From NCBI RefSeq assembly GCF_014698845.1, contig NZ_JACJTV010000006.1:62001-126000 (forward strand): a stretch of 64,000 bases of DNA, read 5' to 3'. Made by a program: the position numbers and the translations under genes. The first letter of the stretch is position 1, and each line of letters begins with the position of its first letter. The DNA comes from Coleofasciculus sp. FACHB-1120 (GTDB lineage: Bacteria; Cyanobacteriota; Cyanobacteriia; Cyanobacteriales; FACHB-T130). The notes below the pieces were generated by a model, which did not search any database, was not told the DNA's origin, and saw only the letters and a program-made list of their open reading frames with translations. Of this stretch, positions 1 to 8,847 are shown one piece after another.

Positions 1-2
1 AT

Positions 3-344
3 AATTCCAAATTAATTGGTAGTGCCCAAATGAGGCGGGGCAATACCATTTTGCAGCACGGATCGATGCGTTTGTCACCAGACGCCACGCTGTTTGAACA
101 GGTGTTTGGCGAGGCTGTGACGCCGGTCAAACTACCGATTAACCAAAGGGGAGAGGCGCTGGTTTCCACAGTTGTAGAAGCCTTGACGGTAGCAGCTAGG
201 GATTGTTTTGGTGTTGAGATGGCGGTGCAGCCATTTTCTGAAAGTGAGTGGCACGAAATTTTGGCGCAGCCAGAATTAGAGATTCCCTCACCGAATCAAG
301 TCTTACAGAATCTAGCCTTACAGAATCAAGATGGACAATGCTAA
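3..344 (+). CDS. Lipoate/biotin-protein ligase family protein, 3' part
   Basis: The reading frame is open from the left edge of the window, so the gene starts outside it and only the C-terminal part (about 113 codons) is seen. The residues GSAQMRRGNTILQHGS match the substrate-binding loop of the LplA/BPL (BPL_LplA_LipB) family, where a G-S-A-Q segment is followed by a basic run and LQHGS. Such proteins transfer lipoate or octanoate to carrier proteins, or are uncharacterised relatives. The downstream part (residues about 45-113) is the usual helical tail. The ATG at position 30 falls inside the conserved loop, so it is not the start. Family assignment is good; the exact substrate cannot be told from this fragment. 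Confidence 0.75.
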   Translation, partial: NSKLIGSAQMRRGNTILQHGSMRLSPDATLFEQVFGEAVTPVKLPINQRGEALVSTVVEALTVAARDCFGVEMAVQPFSESEWHEILAQPELEIPSPNQVLQNLALQNQDGQC

Positions 345-355
345 CGCTAGTAACT

Positions 356-847
356 CTAAGGTCGGATAACTCGGTGCATATCTAGAACTGGTGGGGCAAT
401 TTCAGTCTGCGTTAACAGATCGTGAACTTGTCCCCGGTGGTGTGTCTGGTGATTAAAAAAGTGTGCGATCAACAAATCAACCGGATCGATATAAATATTT
501 CCTTGGTTATTGCGGTATTTAATCGTACTACTCAAGAATTCGTCGTTTAAACTAGCCGCGAAGGCTTCGATCCGCTCATCTTCTGATATACGCGCTTTAG
601 TTAGCCCGTCGAAATCCTCATAGAGAATCGCATCGAGTCCAGTGGACGGCACTTCTTTGCCCTCAAACCGCGACAACCAGATGCGATCGCCTACCATGAT
701 GTGATTTAGCGTCCCATGAATACTTTTGAAAAAGGCGGGTCTGACACGCTTACGTTCTACATCGTCCAAGCGAGTGCAAACTTCATAAAGTCTGCGATTT
801 GCCAGCGTGTTGTAGCGTGCAAGCATCTGGAAGTGCTGTATGAGCAT
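356..847 (-). CDS. DinB-family (DfrA/DinB-like four-helix) protein
   Basis: A 163-residue protein with the features of the DinB/YfiT-like metalloenzyme superfamily: an N-terminal helix with YNTLANRRLY, a central NHIMVGDRIWL segment and a C-terminal HFFNHQTHHRGQVHDLL segment. The His of NHI and the two His of the HQTHHRGQ region are the usual metal ligands. Members are damage-induced or thiol-dependent S-transferase-like proteins of mostly unknown substrate. The length is normal for the family. It ends 11 bases from the end of the convergent ligase-family gene. The start ATG at 847 gives the conserved N-terminus. Function beyond the fold is not inferable. Confidence 0.85.
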   Translation of the reverse strand: MLIQHFQMLARYNTLANRRLYEVCTRLDDVERKRVRPAFFKSIHGTLNHIMVGDRIWLSRFEGKEVPSTGLDAILYEDFDGLTKARISEDERIEAFAASLNDEFLSSTIKYRNNQGNIYIDPVDLLIAHFFNHQTHHRGQVHDLLTQTEIAPPVLDMHRVIRP

Positions 848-878
848 ATTCAGACTCGTTTATCGCGTGTCAATTAAT

Positions 879-2096
879 CTAATCAGTGTCAGTGGCTGAT
901 TTTGCGATCGCTTGTAGCTGCAAACTCGGCGGATAGGTGGCCTCTGCCTTGACCCGCTTGATTTCTGCTTCCGTAATCAGCATATTCAGCTTTGATGCAA
1001 CAGCGCGGACAATATCGCCCCGGTCGATAATCCCGGCGACTGTCCCAGCGGGTGAGAGGACAGTAATCCAATTTAACTGCTTGGATTCCATGCAGTTAAT
1101 CACTTCTACCAAAGAGATTTTCTCTTCAACCGTAGCAATTTCCGTCAGGGGATGCACAATACTATGCAGATTTTGAGTTTCCCATAGGCTGCGCTCTACA
1201 AAATGCAAATTTTCAACAGAAACTAAACCGCGATAGCGACCTTCACTCGCCGCAAAGTAAACCGGAAAGTGAGAGGCTTCCCTAGCCGCTTCCAAGATGT
1301 ACTCGTCGGCAAACTGGCGCAAGGTCTTATTGGCATCCACAACCCGGAATTCTTGGGTCATGGCGTCTTTCGCCACTATCTGAAGCAAGGATTCTTGGAG
1401 GGTGGTCATCCGGTCGTAGGAACGGGCGTTGCGAATCCCAAACCAGCCGAGTAAGGCAATCCAGAAGCCACTGAACCACTGATCTTTGAACGTAATAATC
1501 GCCACTCCCACAGCGATCGCGCCCCAACCTAAAATTAAACCGCTTTTGGCTGCCCAACGGACGCCCTGAAAGCGGTCTCCGGTGAACTTCCACACGGCTG
1601 CTTTCACAACTTGTCCGCCATCTAAGGGGAGACCGGGAATCAGGTTGAATAATGCCAAGACTAGGTTAATCTTTGCCAAGTCTAATGCCATAACCTGTAC
1701 GATACCGGAGATTGGCAGTCCATGAGCCAGTAGGTAAAATAGCAAATACAGCACTAAGCTAACCGCAGGACCAGCGATCGCCACTTGAAAGGCTGCGCCT
1801 GGGGTTTTGGATTCCCGGTCAATCGCTGCAATCCCGCCAAATAAAAATAAAGTAATCGAATTCACTTCGATCCCTTGCGATCGCGCGACTAAACTATGAC
1901 CCAGTTCGTGCAGTAAAACTGAACCAAACAGCAATAAAGCCAACAATAATCCCGCACCCCCGCCTAGCACTGGCCCCAAAACGGGTGAGAAATCCAGGGC
2001 ATTCGCAAAGGCGATCAAAGCTAAAATAAAAAACCACGAATAATCTATAAATAGCGGAATTCCAAATAGAGAGCCAACTCGCCAAGCTGCCTGCAT
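879..2096 (-). CDS. Site-2 protease family protein (M50) with CBS domains
   Basis: An integral membrane zinc protease of the rhomboid-independent S2P/M50 class. The catalytic HELGH lies in a transmembrane helix (LLHELGHSLVARSQG) and the second motif NLIPGLPLDGGQ supplies the third metal ligand Asp. About six hydrophobic segments fill the first 230 residues; the last 130 residues carry two CBS-like modules, as in the cyanobacterial group with CBS regulatory domains. Such enzymes cleave membrane-bound anti-sigma factors or other substrates inside the bilayer. The frame is open 50 codons further upstream, but the family N-terminus (MQAAWRVGSLFGIPLFID) begins at the ATG at 2096, so that start is chosen. 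Confidence 0.88.
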   Translation of the reverse strand: MQAAWRVGSLFGIPLFIDYSWFFILALIAFANALDFSPVLGPVLGGGAGLLLALLLFGSVLLHELGHSLVARSQGIEVNSITLFLFGGIAAIDRESKTPGAAFQVAIAGPAVSLVLYLLFYLLAHGLPISGIVQVMALDLAKINLVLALFNLIPGLPLDGGQVVKAAVWKFTGDRFQGVRWAAKSGLILGWGAIAVGVAIITFKDQWFSGFWIALLGWFGIRNARSYDRMTTLQESLLQIVAKDAMTQEFRVVDANKTLRQFADEYILEAAREASHFPVYFAASEGRYRGLVSVENLHFVERSLWETQNLHSIVHPLTEIATVEEKISLVEVINCMESKQLNWITVLSPAGTVAGIIDRGDIVRAVASKLNMLITEAEIKRVKAEATYPPSLQLQAIAKSATDTD

Positions 2097-2277
2097 CAAA
2101 CTTTCCCATCTAATCGCTGCACTTACCAGGATATACGACGGCTCTTGTAGAAGCATGAATGATGGAAAATGAAGCGTGAAGTAGGAGAGTGAGCCTTCCC
2201 GACCTTTAGGGTAATTGGTGAGCAGTGCCCACCCTGCCAACTTCACTGAAAAGACAGTTATTATCGAGCGATGGCTT

Positions 2278-2568
2278 CTAAAGGAGACCTGTATTGGTCA
2301 GTCCCAAGATGGCACCCGTTCCCAGGATGTGTCCAAAACTCAAACCCGCAATAAATTGAGCGACGCTAAAATTCTTACCAAAACCGGGCAGTGGGAAAGG
2401 CAGTTTAGGGCCAACTCCTGGCTTTTGGACAGCGTTGCGGGCAAGAAAAAGACCCAAAATGTTGAAAGCAGTCATGACAATGAATACAGAGGGACTCATT
2501 GCTGGTGTTGGAGGAACCGTCGGCTGCAATGCTGCAAGTGAACTTGCAAGTAAACTTAAGTCAATCAA
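2278..2568 (-). CDS. psaK: Photosystem I reaction centre subunit PsaK, copy 1
   Basis: A 96-residue PsaK protein: two transmembrane helices joined by a positively charged stromal loop, a peripheral PSI subunit that binds antenna chlorophyll. Visible family marks are QKPGVGPKLP after helix 1 and the C-terminal FGHILGTGAILGLTN. The start is a TTG at 2568, preceded 8 bases upstream by GGAG; no ATG would give the family N-terminus. The neighbouring gene is a second psaK with the same leader (see 2576-2588). Cyanobacteria often carry several psaK genes, one of which is induced in high light; which is which cannot be told here. Confidence 0.93.
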   Translation of the reverse strand: MIDLSLLASSLAALQPTVPPTPAMSPSVFIVMTAFNILGLFLARNAVQKPGVGPKLPFPLPGFGKNFSVAQFIAGLSFGHILGTGAILGLTNTGLL

Positions 2569-2575
2569 TTTCTTT

Positions 2576-2588
2576 TCTCCTGCTTTGA
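2576..2588 (-). promoter_or_regulatory. Shine-Dalgarno leader of psaK copy 1, shared with copy 2
   Basis: On the minus strand this reads TCAAAGCAGGAGA, followed 7 bases later by the TTG start. Exactly the same 13 bases precede the TTG start of the second psaK at 2978-2990. The GGAG core and the spacing support TTG as the real start of both genes. Confidence 0.75.
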
Positions 2589-2691
2589 TAAAATCAGCAA
2601 CGAAGGGATTATAAAACGTGGAGGCAACGGTTTATTCTTTCTGATGGATGAGCTAAATTTTTAAGTCATCCAAAGCAGAAACAATCGCCTT

Positions 2692-2970
2692 TTAAAGGGC
2701 ACCCGCGTTCGTTAATCCTAGGATGACGCCTGTTCCAATAATATGACCGAAGCTCATTGTCGCTAAGAGTTCAGGCACTGTAAAATTGCGGAACAAAGCG
2801 GGCTTAGCGAGAGGCAGGTCTGGCCCTACTCCTGGCTTCTGGATAGCGAAGCGACCGATGACGATCGCCAACAGGTTGCACAGAATCATCACCAATCCGA
2901 CCATTGGAGTCCACGATGGGGTCGCGGGAACGGTAGATTGTACGGCGGCGAGTATTGTCAAGTGAATCAA
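2692..2970 (-). CDS. psaK: Photosystem I reaction centre subunit PsaK, copy 2
   Basis: A 92-residue second PsaK, clearly paralogous to the one at 2278-2568 (QKPGVGPDLP loop; FGHIIGTGVILGLTN end) but diverged in both helices. The frame is open to an ATG-like start at 3009, but the TTG at 2970 has GGAGA at the right distance and a leader identical to that of copy 1, so TTG is taken as the start. The two copies are 124 bases apart in the same direction, which suggests tandem duplication of a monocistronic unit together with its leader. Confidence 0.92.
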   Translation of the reverse strand: MIHLTILAAVQSTVPATPSWTPMVGLVMILCNLLAIVIGRFAIQKPGVGPDLPLAKPALFRNFTVPELLATMSFGHIIGTGVILGLTNAGAL

Positions 2971-2977
2971 GTTCTTG

Positions 2978-2990
2978 TCTCCTGCTTTGA
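2978..2990 (-). promoter_or_regulatory. Shine-Dalgarno leader of psaK copy 2
   Basis: Minus-strand TCAAAGCAGGAGA, identical to the leader of copy 1. It places GGAGA 7 bases before the TTG at 2970 and rules against the longer reading frame as the natural product. Confidence 0.75.
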
Positions 2991-3099
2991 CACAAATATC
3001 AAAACCCAAAGTATTATAGAAACCTCTTAGTAAAAAGTCGGAATTTGTTTTAACAGTTAACAGTTATATTAATTTTTGATACAAATCGAAAAAAATTTA

Positions 3100-3741
3100 A
3101 TGCGAGTCAAGATTTGCGGGATTACCAAACCAGATCAAGGGCAAGCGATCGCGCAACTGGGAGCAACCGCCCTAGGATTTATTTGCGTATCCTCCTCCCC
3201 GCGCTACGTGAGTGCAGTTCAAATCCGCGCCGTGATGGAACGGCTACCTCCTGACGTTGAGCGGATTGGCGTCTTTGCCAACACGACGCTAGAAGAAATC
3301 TGTCACTATGTCACCATCGCCAACTTGACAGGCGTACAGTTACATGGTCGAGAAACACTAGAATTTTGCCGTCAGTTGCGCCAATTGCTGCCCAGCGTGG
3401 AAATCATCAAAGCACTAAGAGTGAAAACTCCAGAGGATTTAACTCAGGCAGATGTCTATGCAGAGTGTGTGAATACTTTGTTGCTGGACGCCTATCATCC
3501 CCAAATGTTGGGAGGTACTGGAAAAACGCTGGACTGGAAGAGCCTCCGACAGTTCAATCCTAGCTGCCCCTGGTTGCTTGCCGGTGGTTTGACACCTGAC
3601 AATATTTTGGATGCGATCGCGCAACTGCATCCTAGCGGGATTGATTTATCGAGTGGCGTCGAGCGATCGCCTGGGGATAAAGATTTAAATCGAGTTGCAG
3701 ATTTGTTTGACAAACTGCGGGAAACCCGGTTTAAGTTGTAG
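3100..3741 (+). CDS. trpF: Phosphoribosylanthranilate isomerase
   Basis: TrpF catalyses the Amadori rearrangement of phosphoribosylanthranilate to CdRP in tryptophan synthesis; it is a cytosolic (beta-alpha)8 barrel. The N-terminus [13 protein letters not shown] carries the catalytic Cys (KICGIT); the catalytic Asp lies in LLLDAYHP, and the phosphate loops are seen in LAGGLTPDN and GIDLSSGVE. 213 residues is normal. The frame extends upstream to a TTG at 3076, but the conserved protein begins at the ATG at 3100. It stands alone, divergent from psaK; in cyanobacteria trp genes are usually scattered. Confidence 0.95.
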   Translation: MRVKICGITKPDQGQAIAQLGATALGFICVSSSPRYVSAVQIRAVMERLPPDVERIGVFANTTLEEICHYVTIANLTGVQLHGRETLEFCRQLRQLLPSVEIIKALRVKTPEDLTQADVYAECVNTLLLDAYHPQMLGGTGKTLDWKSLRQFNPSCPWLLAGGLTPDNILDAIAQLHPSGIDLSSGVERSPGDKDLNRVADLFDKLRETRFKL

Positions 3742-3911
3742 GGTCGCTTTATGCGATGGCAACCGAGCGATCCACCTCCTGCTAATGGGTGAACAGCTAG
3801 AACGATATCAAACCGATCCAGTTAGTTTACCCGACTGTGCGAAGTAGCAGGCACTTCCTTAAAAGTACTTTGGAGATGTAGAACACCAACAAATCCAAAG
3901 GACTCCCCATC

Positions 3912-4406
3912 ATGCTTGTTAACGAATCAAATCAAACTTTCACGAATCAAGCTCAGCTGAATAAGCCCATTCTGAGATTAGGTAATTCTGGATTTGCAGT
4001 TAGAGAATTACAACAAATATTAGCTGAAAGGGGCGCTTATTTCGGAGCGATTCACGGAACTTTTAATGAAGAAGTAGAATATGCCGTTATTCTTTTTCAG
4101 AACTGGCTTTTCCTCAGGGAAGATGGCATTGTCGGGTCATTAACTTGGCAAGCGCTTTATACAGGCGCTCCGGTTAATATGCCAATGCTGAAACGCGGCG
4201 CAAAAGGTGAAGTGGTCATGACACTTCAGCAAGTGCTACTTGTAACGGGTGATTTTAATGATGAAATTAACGGTGTCTTTGGGCCACATACCGATGCTGC
4301 TGTTAGATTCTTCCAAAAACGCAACGGTTTATTAGTAGACGGAATTGTTGGTAAAAATACTTGGTATGCTCTTTCTCAAGTGCGCCAGCAAACGGGGGGA
4401 TGCTGA
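3912..4406 (+). CDS. Peptidoglycan-binding domain protein (two PG_binding_1 repeats)
   Basis: A 164-residue protein made almost wholly of two PG_binding_1 modules, about residues 20-85 (RLGNSGFAVRELQQILAERG ... DGIVGSLTWQAL) and 93-160 (KRGAKGEVVMTLQQVL ... VDGIVGKNTWYAL). These three-helix domains bind peptidoglycan, usually as an appendage to a hydrolase; no catalytic domain is present. No signal peptide is seen, so export is unexplained. The start ATG at 3912 follows a weak purine-rich site. It stands between trpF and a hairpin repeat and shows no operon link. Confidence 0.88.
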   Translation: MLVNESNQTFTNQAQLNKPILRLGNSGFAVRELQQILAERGAYFGAIHGTFNEEVEYAVILFQNWLFLREDGIVGSLTWQALYTGAPVNMPMLKRGAKGEVVMTLQQVLLVTGDFNDEINGVFGPHTDAAVRFFQKRNGLLVDGIVGKNTWYALSQVRQQTGGC

Positions 4407-4536
4407 GTGTAAAACCATTTGGTTTTTTATTTGCAACATCTAAACTTCTTAGCCCCGAATTTATCGGGGGCGGGGGAATTGTTAATGTAGCGCTGCATAA
4501 CCCAAATGGTATAAAAACGCGATTCATTATACGTTT

Positions 4537-4563
4537 TAGGGACACGGCATTGCCGTGTCCCTA
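4537..4563. repeat. Hairpin repeat with GGCATTGCC-type core
   Basis: A perfect 13-base inverted repeat (TAGGGACACGGCA and its complement) around a single T, in the gap between two convergent genes. Related hairpins occur at 37588-37613 and 54183-54211. It could serve as a transcription end for both genes, but there is no T-run directly after it. Confidence 0.8.
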
Positions 4564-4632
4564 CTGTGGAGCAATTAGGAGTTTATCTTGTTAGTCGGAG
4601 CGAAGTCTCCCTACTGTTACTACCAACAACAC

Positions 4633-5337
4633 TTAAAAGAAAGCGGGTTGGTGGCGAATTAAATTAAGGAACTCTTCACGAGTTTTTTGCTCGTCCTGAA
4701 ACACGCCGACCATCGCACTGGTAACAGTCCAAGAACCGGGCTTCTGGACGCCTCGCATTACCATACACATATGGGTAGCTTCCATGACAACGGCGACTCC
4801 CTTTGGCTCAAGAATCGTCTGCACCGCTTCAGCAATCTGGCGCGTCAGCCGTTCCTGTACCTGCAAGCGGCGAGAATACATCTCCACAATTCGGGCAAGC
4901 TTGCTAAGACCTACCACTTTTTGGTTAGGGATATAGGCGACGTGCGCTTTACCCATAAATGGCAGCATATGGTGTTCGCAGAGGCTAAAGACATTGATAT
5001 CCCGGACGAGAACCATCTCGTTGTGACCCTCATCAAAGATAGCTCCGTTGACAAGGTCTTCTAGCGACTGAGTATAGCCACTGGTGAGAAAGCGCATTGC
5101 TTCTGCTACTCGCTTAGGCGTCTTGAGCAAGCCTTCCCGTTCCGGGTCTTCGCCCACTCCTAGTAGCAGCGTTCTTACAGCACTCATCATCTCATCATTG
5201 AGTTCTTCCGAAGGCGGCTGCAAATTAGGTTCTCTACCATTCATTGTGTTGCGGTCAGGTCGCGGCGGAGCAATTTTGGCGCTCAAATCGCCTGATGGGT
5301 TAGAGCCATTAGAACCGTGGGAAGAAGCAGTAGTCAT
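4633..5337 (-). CDS. folE: GTP cyclohydrolase I
   Basis: FolE converts GTP to 7,8-dihydroneopterin triphosphate, the first step of tetrahydrofolate (and pterin) synthesis. 234 residues. Residues about 1-45 are a variable, low-complexity extension; the catalytic domain follows, with the zinc ligands in [10 protein letters not shown] and HMCMVMRGV, and the GTP-binding [11 protein letters not shown] segment. It is the last gene of the minus-strand series ado-rSAM-aar-accA-SDR-folE. A folE next to aar/accA/SDR genes is, as far as I recall, a recurrent arrangement in alkane-producing cyanobacteria. Confidence 0.95.
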   Translation of the reverse strand: MTTASSHGSNGSNPSGDLSAKIAPPRPDRNTMNGREPNLQPPSEELNDEMMSAVRTLLLGVGEDPEREGLLKTPKRVAEAMRFLTSGYTQSLEDLVNGAIFDEGHNEMVLVRDINVFSLCEHHMLPFMGKAHVAYIPNQKVVGLSKLARIVEMYSRRLQVQERLTRQIAEAVQTILEPKGVAVVMEATHMCMVMRGVQKPGSWTVTSAMVGVFQDEQKTREEFLNLIRHQPAFF

Positions 5338-5452
5338 GATTCAGTCTTTGTTAGGGTTTGGAGTGGTTAACGGAGTGATGAGTTCGTTAGGGATTTTTTG
5401 AGACTGTTGAGTGATGAATTTAGGTTTTAACTCATTATTCAAAACTTACAAC

Positions 5453-6181
5453 TCATAAAACGCCAGCGTTTGGCATTAAGGTTAATTCCTCAATCGTTGC
5501 CTGTTCTGGCACTAGAGCCATATGCAGAATCGACTGAGCAACGATTTCTGGCGTTAACATGGCTGAACGATTCAGATCGGCTTGAACCGTTTCTGTGTCC
5601 CAAATTGGGGTATTTACAGCACCAGGAGAGATCGTCACAACACGAATGCCTTTGGCACGTTCCTCTGCTGCGAGGGTTTTCGATAAGGCAATCAGAGCCG
5701 CTTTGCTAACGTTGTAGGCACCCCAGCCAGGAAAAGGTTGCTGACCGGCAATGGATGCCACATTAATAATTATCCCAGAGCCGCGATCGCGCATGGAGGG
5801 CAAAATTCCCTGGATACACTGAAACGCGCTAGTGAGATTCAGGTCAATCACTTGCTGCCATTCGGATAAAGGTGTTGACATAATCTCGCCGGTGTAGCCC
5901 ATCCCGGCATTGTTCACCAGAACATCAATCGGGCCAAAGGAGTCAGCGATCGCGGCGACCTTTTCTCTTACCTGCTCAATATCGGCCAGATCCAGGGCAT
6001 ATGCTTTCGCTGTCACCCCGGTCTTCCGGGCAGCTTCAGCGACAGCCTCTAATTTAGACTCAGAGCGGCTGACTAAAGCCACATGGAATCCTGCTTTCGC
6101 AAATGCCAAAGCTGTCGCCTTGCCAATCCCACTACTGGCCCCGGTAATCAAGGCACGCCGTTCGATTGGAGAAGTCATCAA
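5453..6181 (-). CDS. Short-chain dehydrogenase/reductase
   Basis: A classical SDR oxidoreductase of 242 residues. The cofactor motif TGASSGIG is near the N-terminus, NNAGMGYTG follows in the middle, and the catalytic Ser/Tyr/Lys are in NVASIAGQQ and AYNVSKAAL. Arg in VSRSESK after strand beta-2 suggests NADP(H). The substrate is unknown. It lies downstream of accA in the alkane cluster, so a role in lipid or fatty-aldehyde metabolism is possible, but that is inferred only from position. A second ATG one codon downstream is an equal start candidate. Confidence 0.92.
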   Translation of the reverse strand: MMTSPIERRALITGASSGIGKATALAFAKAGFHVALVSRSESKLEAVAEAARKTGVTAKAYALDLADIEQVREKVAAIADSFGPIDVLVNNAGMGYTGEIMSTPLSEWQQVIDLNLTSAFQCIQGILPSMRDRGSGIIINVASIAGQQPFPGWGAYNVSKAALIALSKTLAAEERAKGIRVVTISPGAVNTPIWDTETVQADLNRSAMLTPEIVAQSILHMALVPEQATIEELTLMPNAGVL

Positions 6182-6475
6182 TTCTTCCCATATTTTTTGA
6201 TTAGGTAGCCATCAGTGTGCTTACCGTTCCTACTTGGTTTGGCTACCCTGTAGGAAAGCAAAATAAGCTCAAGCGATCGCCTAGGGGAACGGTTACTACG
6301 TACAGTTCTCATTTTTAGATGTCGTTGTCTACGATCAATTCGCTGTCGCCGTTAATTGCTTGCCAGCTCATCGCTAATTTCTTAGAAGACAACTCCTCTC
6401 AACTGAGAACTTGTAATAATTCGTTACCTTATTAATTATACCACTCGTCACAGCGTCTTCTAAGGTCAACCCCCG

Positions 6476-7459
6476 CTAGGCGGAGATTTCCGTATAAACG
6501 CCGATACTACGAAACTTTTGATAACGTAGCTCCCGCCGCTGTTGAGCGGTCATCTGGGAGAGTTCTTCTAAGTTTTGCAACAGAGCATCTTTTAGAATGG
6601 CAGCTGCCTTTAGCGGCTCGCCATGAGCGCCGCCAACAGGTTCGGGCAACAGAACATCGAGAATGCCTAAGTTTTTCAAATCCCAAGCTGTAATTTTTAG
6701 CGCTGCGGCTGCTTGGGGAGCTTTGGAAGCATCTTTCCACAAAATCGCTGCACAAGCTTCGGGAGTCGCAACGGTATAAACGGCGTGTTCAAACATTAAT
6801 AGTCGGTCGCCGACGCCAATTCCCAACGCACCGCCGGAACCGCCTTCCCCGATGACCGTGCAGAGGATTGGAACATCCAGGCGAAACATCTCCCGCAAAT
6901 TATAGGCGATCGCTTCTCCCTGTCCCCGTTTCTCGGCTTCCACACCCGCCCAAGCTCCCGGCGTATCAATAAACGTGAGAATCGGCATTCCGAAGTGATT
7001 GGCGTGTTCCATTAACCGTAACGCCTTACGGTAGCCACCGGGAGCAGGCATCCCAAAATTCCGGGCGACATTATCCTTGGTATCGCGGCCTTTTTGATGA
7101 CCCAGCATCACGACGGGACGCCCACCCAGACGAGCCACACCCCCGACTAACGCCGGGTCGTCATTCCCACCGCGATCGCCGTGTAGTTCCATCCATTCAT
7201 CGCTCATTGCCTGGATGTAGTCTAATGTACTGGGACGCCGAGGATGCCGAGCCAGTTGCAGTCTCTGGGACGGGGATAAACTATTGAAAATCTCCTCACG
7301 AAGTTGCACTGCTCGTGCCTCCAACTGACGAATCTGATCGGAGACATCGACGTCCTGATCTTCTGCAAGTTCGCGAATTTGGTCAATTCGTGCCTCTAAT
7401 TCGGACAGAGGCTTTTCAAAATCTAGAAGTAACGGCTTGCGCTCAGAAGAAGTTGACAT
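6476..7459 (-). CDS. accA: Acetyl-CoA carboxylase carboxyltransferase subunit alpha
   Basis: AccA pairs with AccD to transfer the carboxyl group from biotin to acetyl-CoA, making malonyl-CoA for fatty acid synthesis. 327 residues with the N-terminal coiled region (about 10-60), the carboxyltransferase core with [10 protein letters not shown], a [15 protein letters not shown] segment, DTPGAWAG and [14 protein letters not shown] oxyanion-hole glycines. The gene follows aar on the same strand after a 197-base gap carrying a 14-base tandem repeat. Its place next to aar and ado links fatty-acid supply and alkane synthesis. Confidence 0.96.
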   Translation of the reverse strand: MSTSSERKPLLLDFEKPLSELEARIDQIRELAEDQDVDVSDQIRQLEARAVQLREEIFNSLSPSQRLQLARHPRRPSTLDYIQAMSDEWMELHGDRGGNDDPALVGGVARLGGRPVVMLGHQKGRDTKDNVARNFGMPAPGGYRKALRLMEHANHFGMPILTFIDTPGAWAGVEAEKRGQGEAIAYNLREMFRLDVPILCTVIGEGGSGGALGIGVGDRLLMFEHAVYTVATPEACAAILWKDASKAPQAAAALKITAWDLKNLGILDVLLPEPVGGAHGEPLKAAAILKDALLQNLEELSQMTAQQRRELRYQKFRSIGVYTEISA

Positions 7460-7520
7460 AGTTTCTAGTCAGCGATCGGTGGTCAGTAGTGCAGGGGCGA
7501 ACACAGGGTAGCGCCCCTAA

Positions 7521-7576
7521 AGTGGTCACAAGTCAGTGGTCACAAGTCAGTGGTCACAAATCAGCCGTCACAAGTC
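7521..7576. repeat. 14-base tandem repeat between aar and accA
   Basis: Four head-to-tail copies of AGTGGTCACAAGTC (the third has one change, the fourth two), followed by a partial fifth. The unit is a dimer of related heptamers, like the short tandem heptanucleotide repeats known in cyanobacterial gaps. Confidence 0.85.
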
Positions 7577-7656
7577 AGTAGTCAAAGAAACAAGTAACAA
7601 CAGATGAAAAATACCAGCCTTCTTCAATCAACTGACAACGGACAACTGACTCGTAA

Positions 7657-8682
7657 CTAATAAGTTAACAGTGGTCGGAATCCATGCCTCACGGACGATT
7701 CACCAATTAGCTCCATCTTCTCTACAGTAATTTGATTGCGTCCCCAAGAAAAATTGGTGTGCCACTTTTCAAATTCCAATAGCATCGATTCCGCAAAACA
7801 GGCAAATAACTGGCGTCCTGGCGCTTCCATCAAATTGACGATTTTCATAATCCGCCAGTCAATCTCCAGGGAATGCTCCACAATTCCCCCATTGACGACA
7901 TAGACGCCCGGATGCTGAATTTTGGTAGACAGGTTTTTCGGATAGCCCCCATCAATCAGCAAACAAGGTTTTTTCAAAACCGTGGGGTCAATTTCCATCC
8001 CTTTGGGCATACTGGCTACCCAAACTACAATATCAGCCAAAGGCAGCGCCTCTTCCAATCCCATGATTTTGCCCCTGCCGAGTTCCGCCTGCAAAGCTTG
8101 CAATCGCTCTTGCTTCCGGGCAATCAGCAACAGTTCTGGCACCTCAGTTCGAGCATCTAGCCAGCGACAGACAGCGCTGCCAATATCGCCGGTGGCTCCA
8201 CAAACCGCCACAGTCGCTTTACTGAGATCGATGCCCAATTCTTTCGACACTTCTTCCAATTGGCGACAGATAATGTAAGCCGTATGGGTATTGCCGGTGG
8301 TAAACCGCTCAAATTCCAGTTTGATATTGCGAACCTGCTTACTTTCATGCAGGTTGAATTCTTCAAAAATAATCGAGGAAAAGCCGCCCAGCGCACTAAT
8401 GTTAATGCCATGTTTTTGAGCATGAGCCATTGCGTTGAGAACTTTCCGGACTGCTGTCTTACCTCTCCCACTGGCCAGCATTTCTGGTACAAAGCAAGAT
8501 TCCACATACCGACCTTCGATTTTTTGCCCGGTAATGCTGGTGACAGTGATGTGATCGACGATTTGAGGCGGAGCGCTACACCAGAAATCTAGCCCTTGAT
8601 CGGCATAGTCTGGATAGCCAAGCTCTCTAGCCACAGATTGAGCGTGTTGCAAATTAGTAAGGTGACCGATTAAACCAAACAT
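7657..8682 (-). CDS. aar: Long-chain acyl-[acyl carrier protein] reductase (alkane synthesis)
   Basis: AAR reduces fatty acyl-ACP or acyl-CoA to the aldehyde with NADPH, the first committed step to cyanobacterial alkanes. 341 residues, the standard length. The sequence begins [15 protein letters not shown] as in other AARs; a Rossmann loop is at [16 protein letters not shown], and the conserved Cys lies in [13 protein letters not shown] near residue 290, which in the family is the thioester-forming residue. Its partner ado is two genes upstream on the same strand, separated by a radical SAM gene. Confidence 0.96.
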   Translation of the reverse strand: MFGLIGHLTNLQHAQSVARELGYPDYADQGLDFWCSAPPQIVDHITVTSITGQKIEGRYVESCFVPEMLASGRGKTAVRKVLNAMAHAQKHGINISALGGFSSIIFEEFNLHESKQVRNIKLEFERFTTGNTHTAYIICRQLEEVSKELGIDLSKATVAVCGATGDIGSAVCRWLDARTEVPELLLIARKQERLQALQAELGRGKIMGLEEALPLADIVVWVASMPKGMEIDPTVLKKPCLLIDGGYPKNLSTKIQHPGVYVVNGGIVEHSLEIDWRIMKIVNLMEAPGRQLFACFAESMLLEFEKWHTNFSWGRNQITVEKMELIGESSVRHGFRPLLTY

Positions 8683-8847
8683 GAATGGTTCTAACTACGC
8701 CTCTGGATAGGAAAGGAAGGTGGAAGGGGAAAAAATAGGTAAATACTCTTAACAATAGTACAAAAAATTGCCGCTCTTCTGAGCGGCAGGTTGATTTGCA
8801 TTTAAAAATGGCTGTTTTCTTGCCTTCTAGCGACCGAAAAGCTTGGA

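Noticed and set aside
4411-4430. AAAACCA/TGGTTTT hairpin followed by Ts after the peptidoglycan-binding gene
   Set aside because: The stem is all A/T-rich with a very short loop, too weak to claim as an intrinsic terminator.
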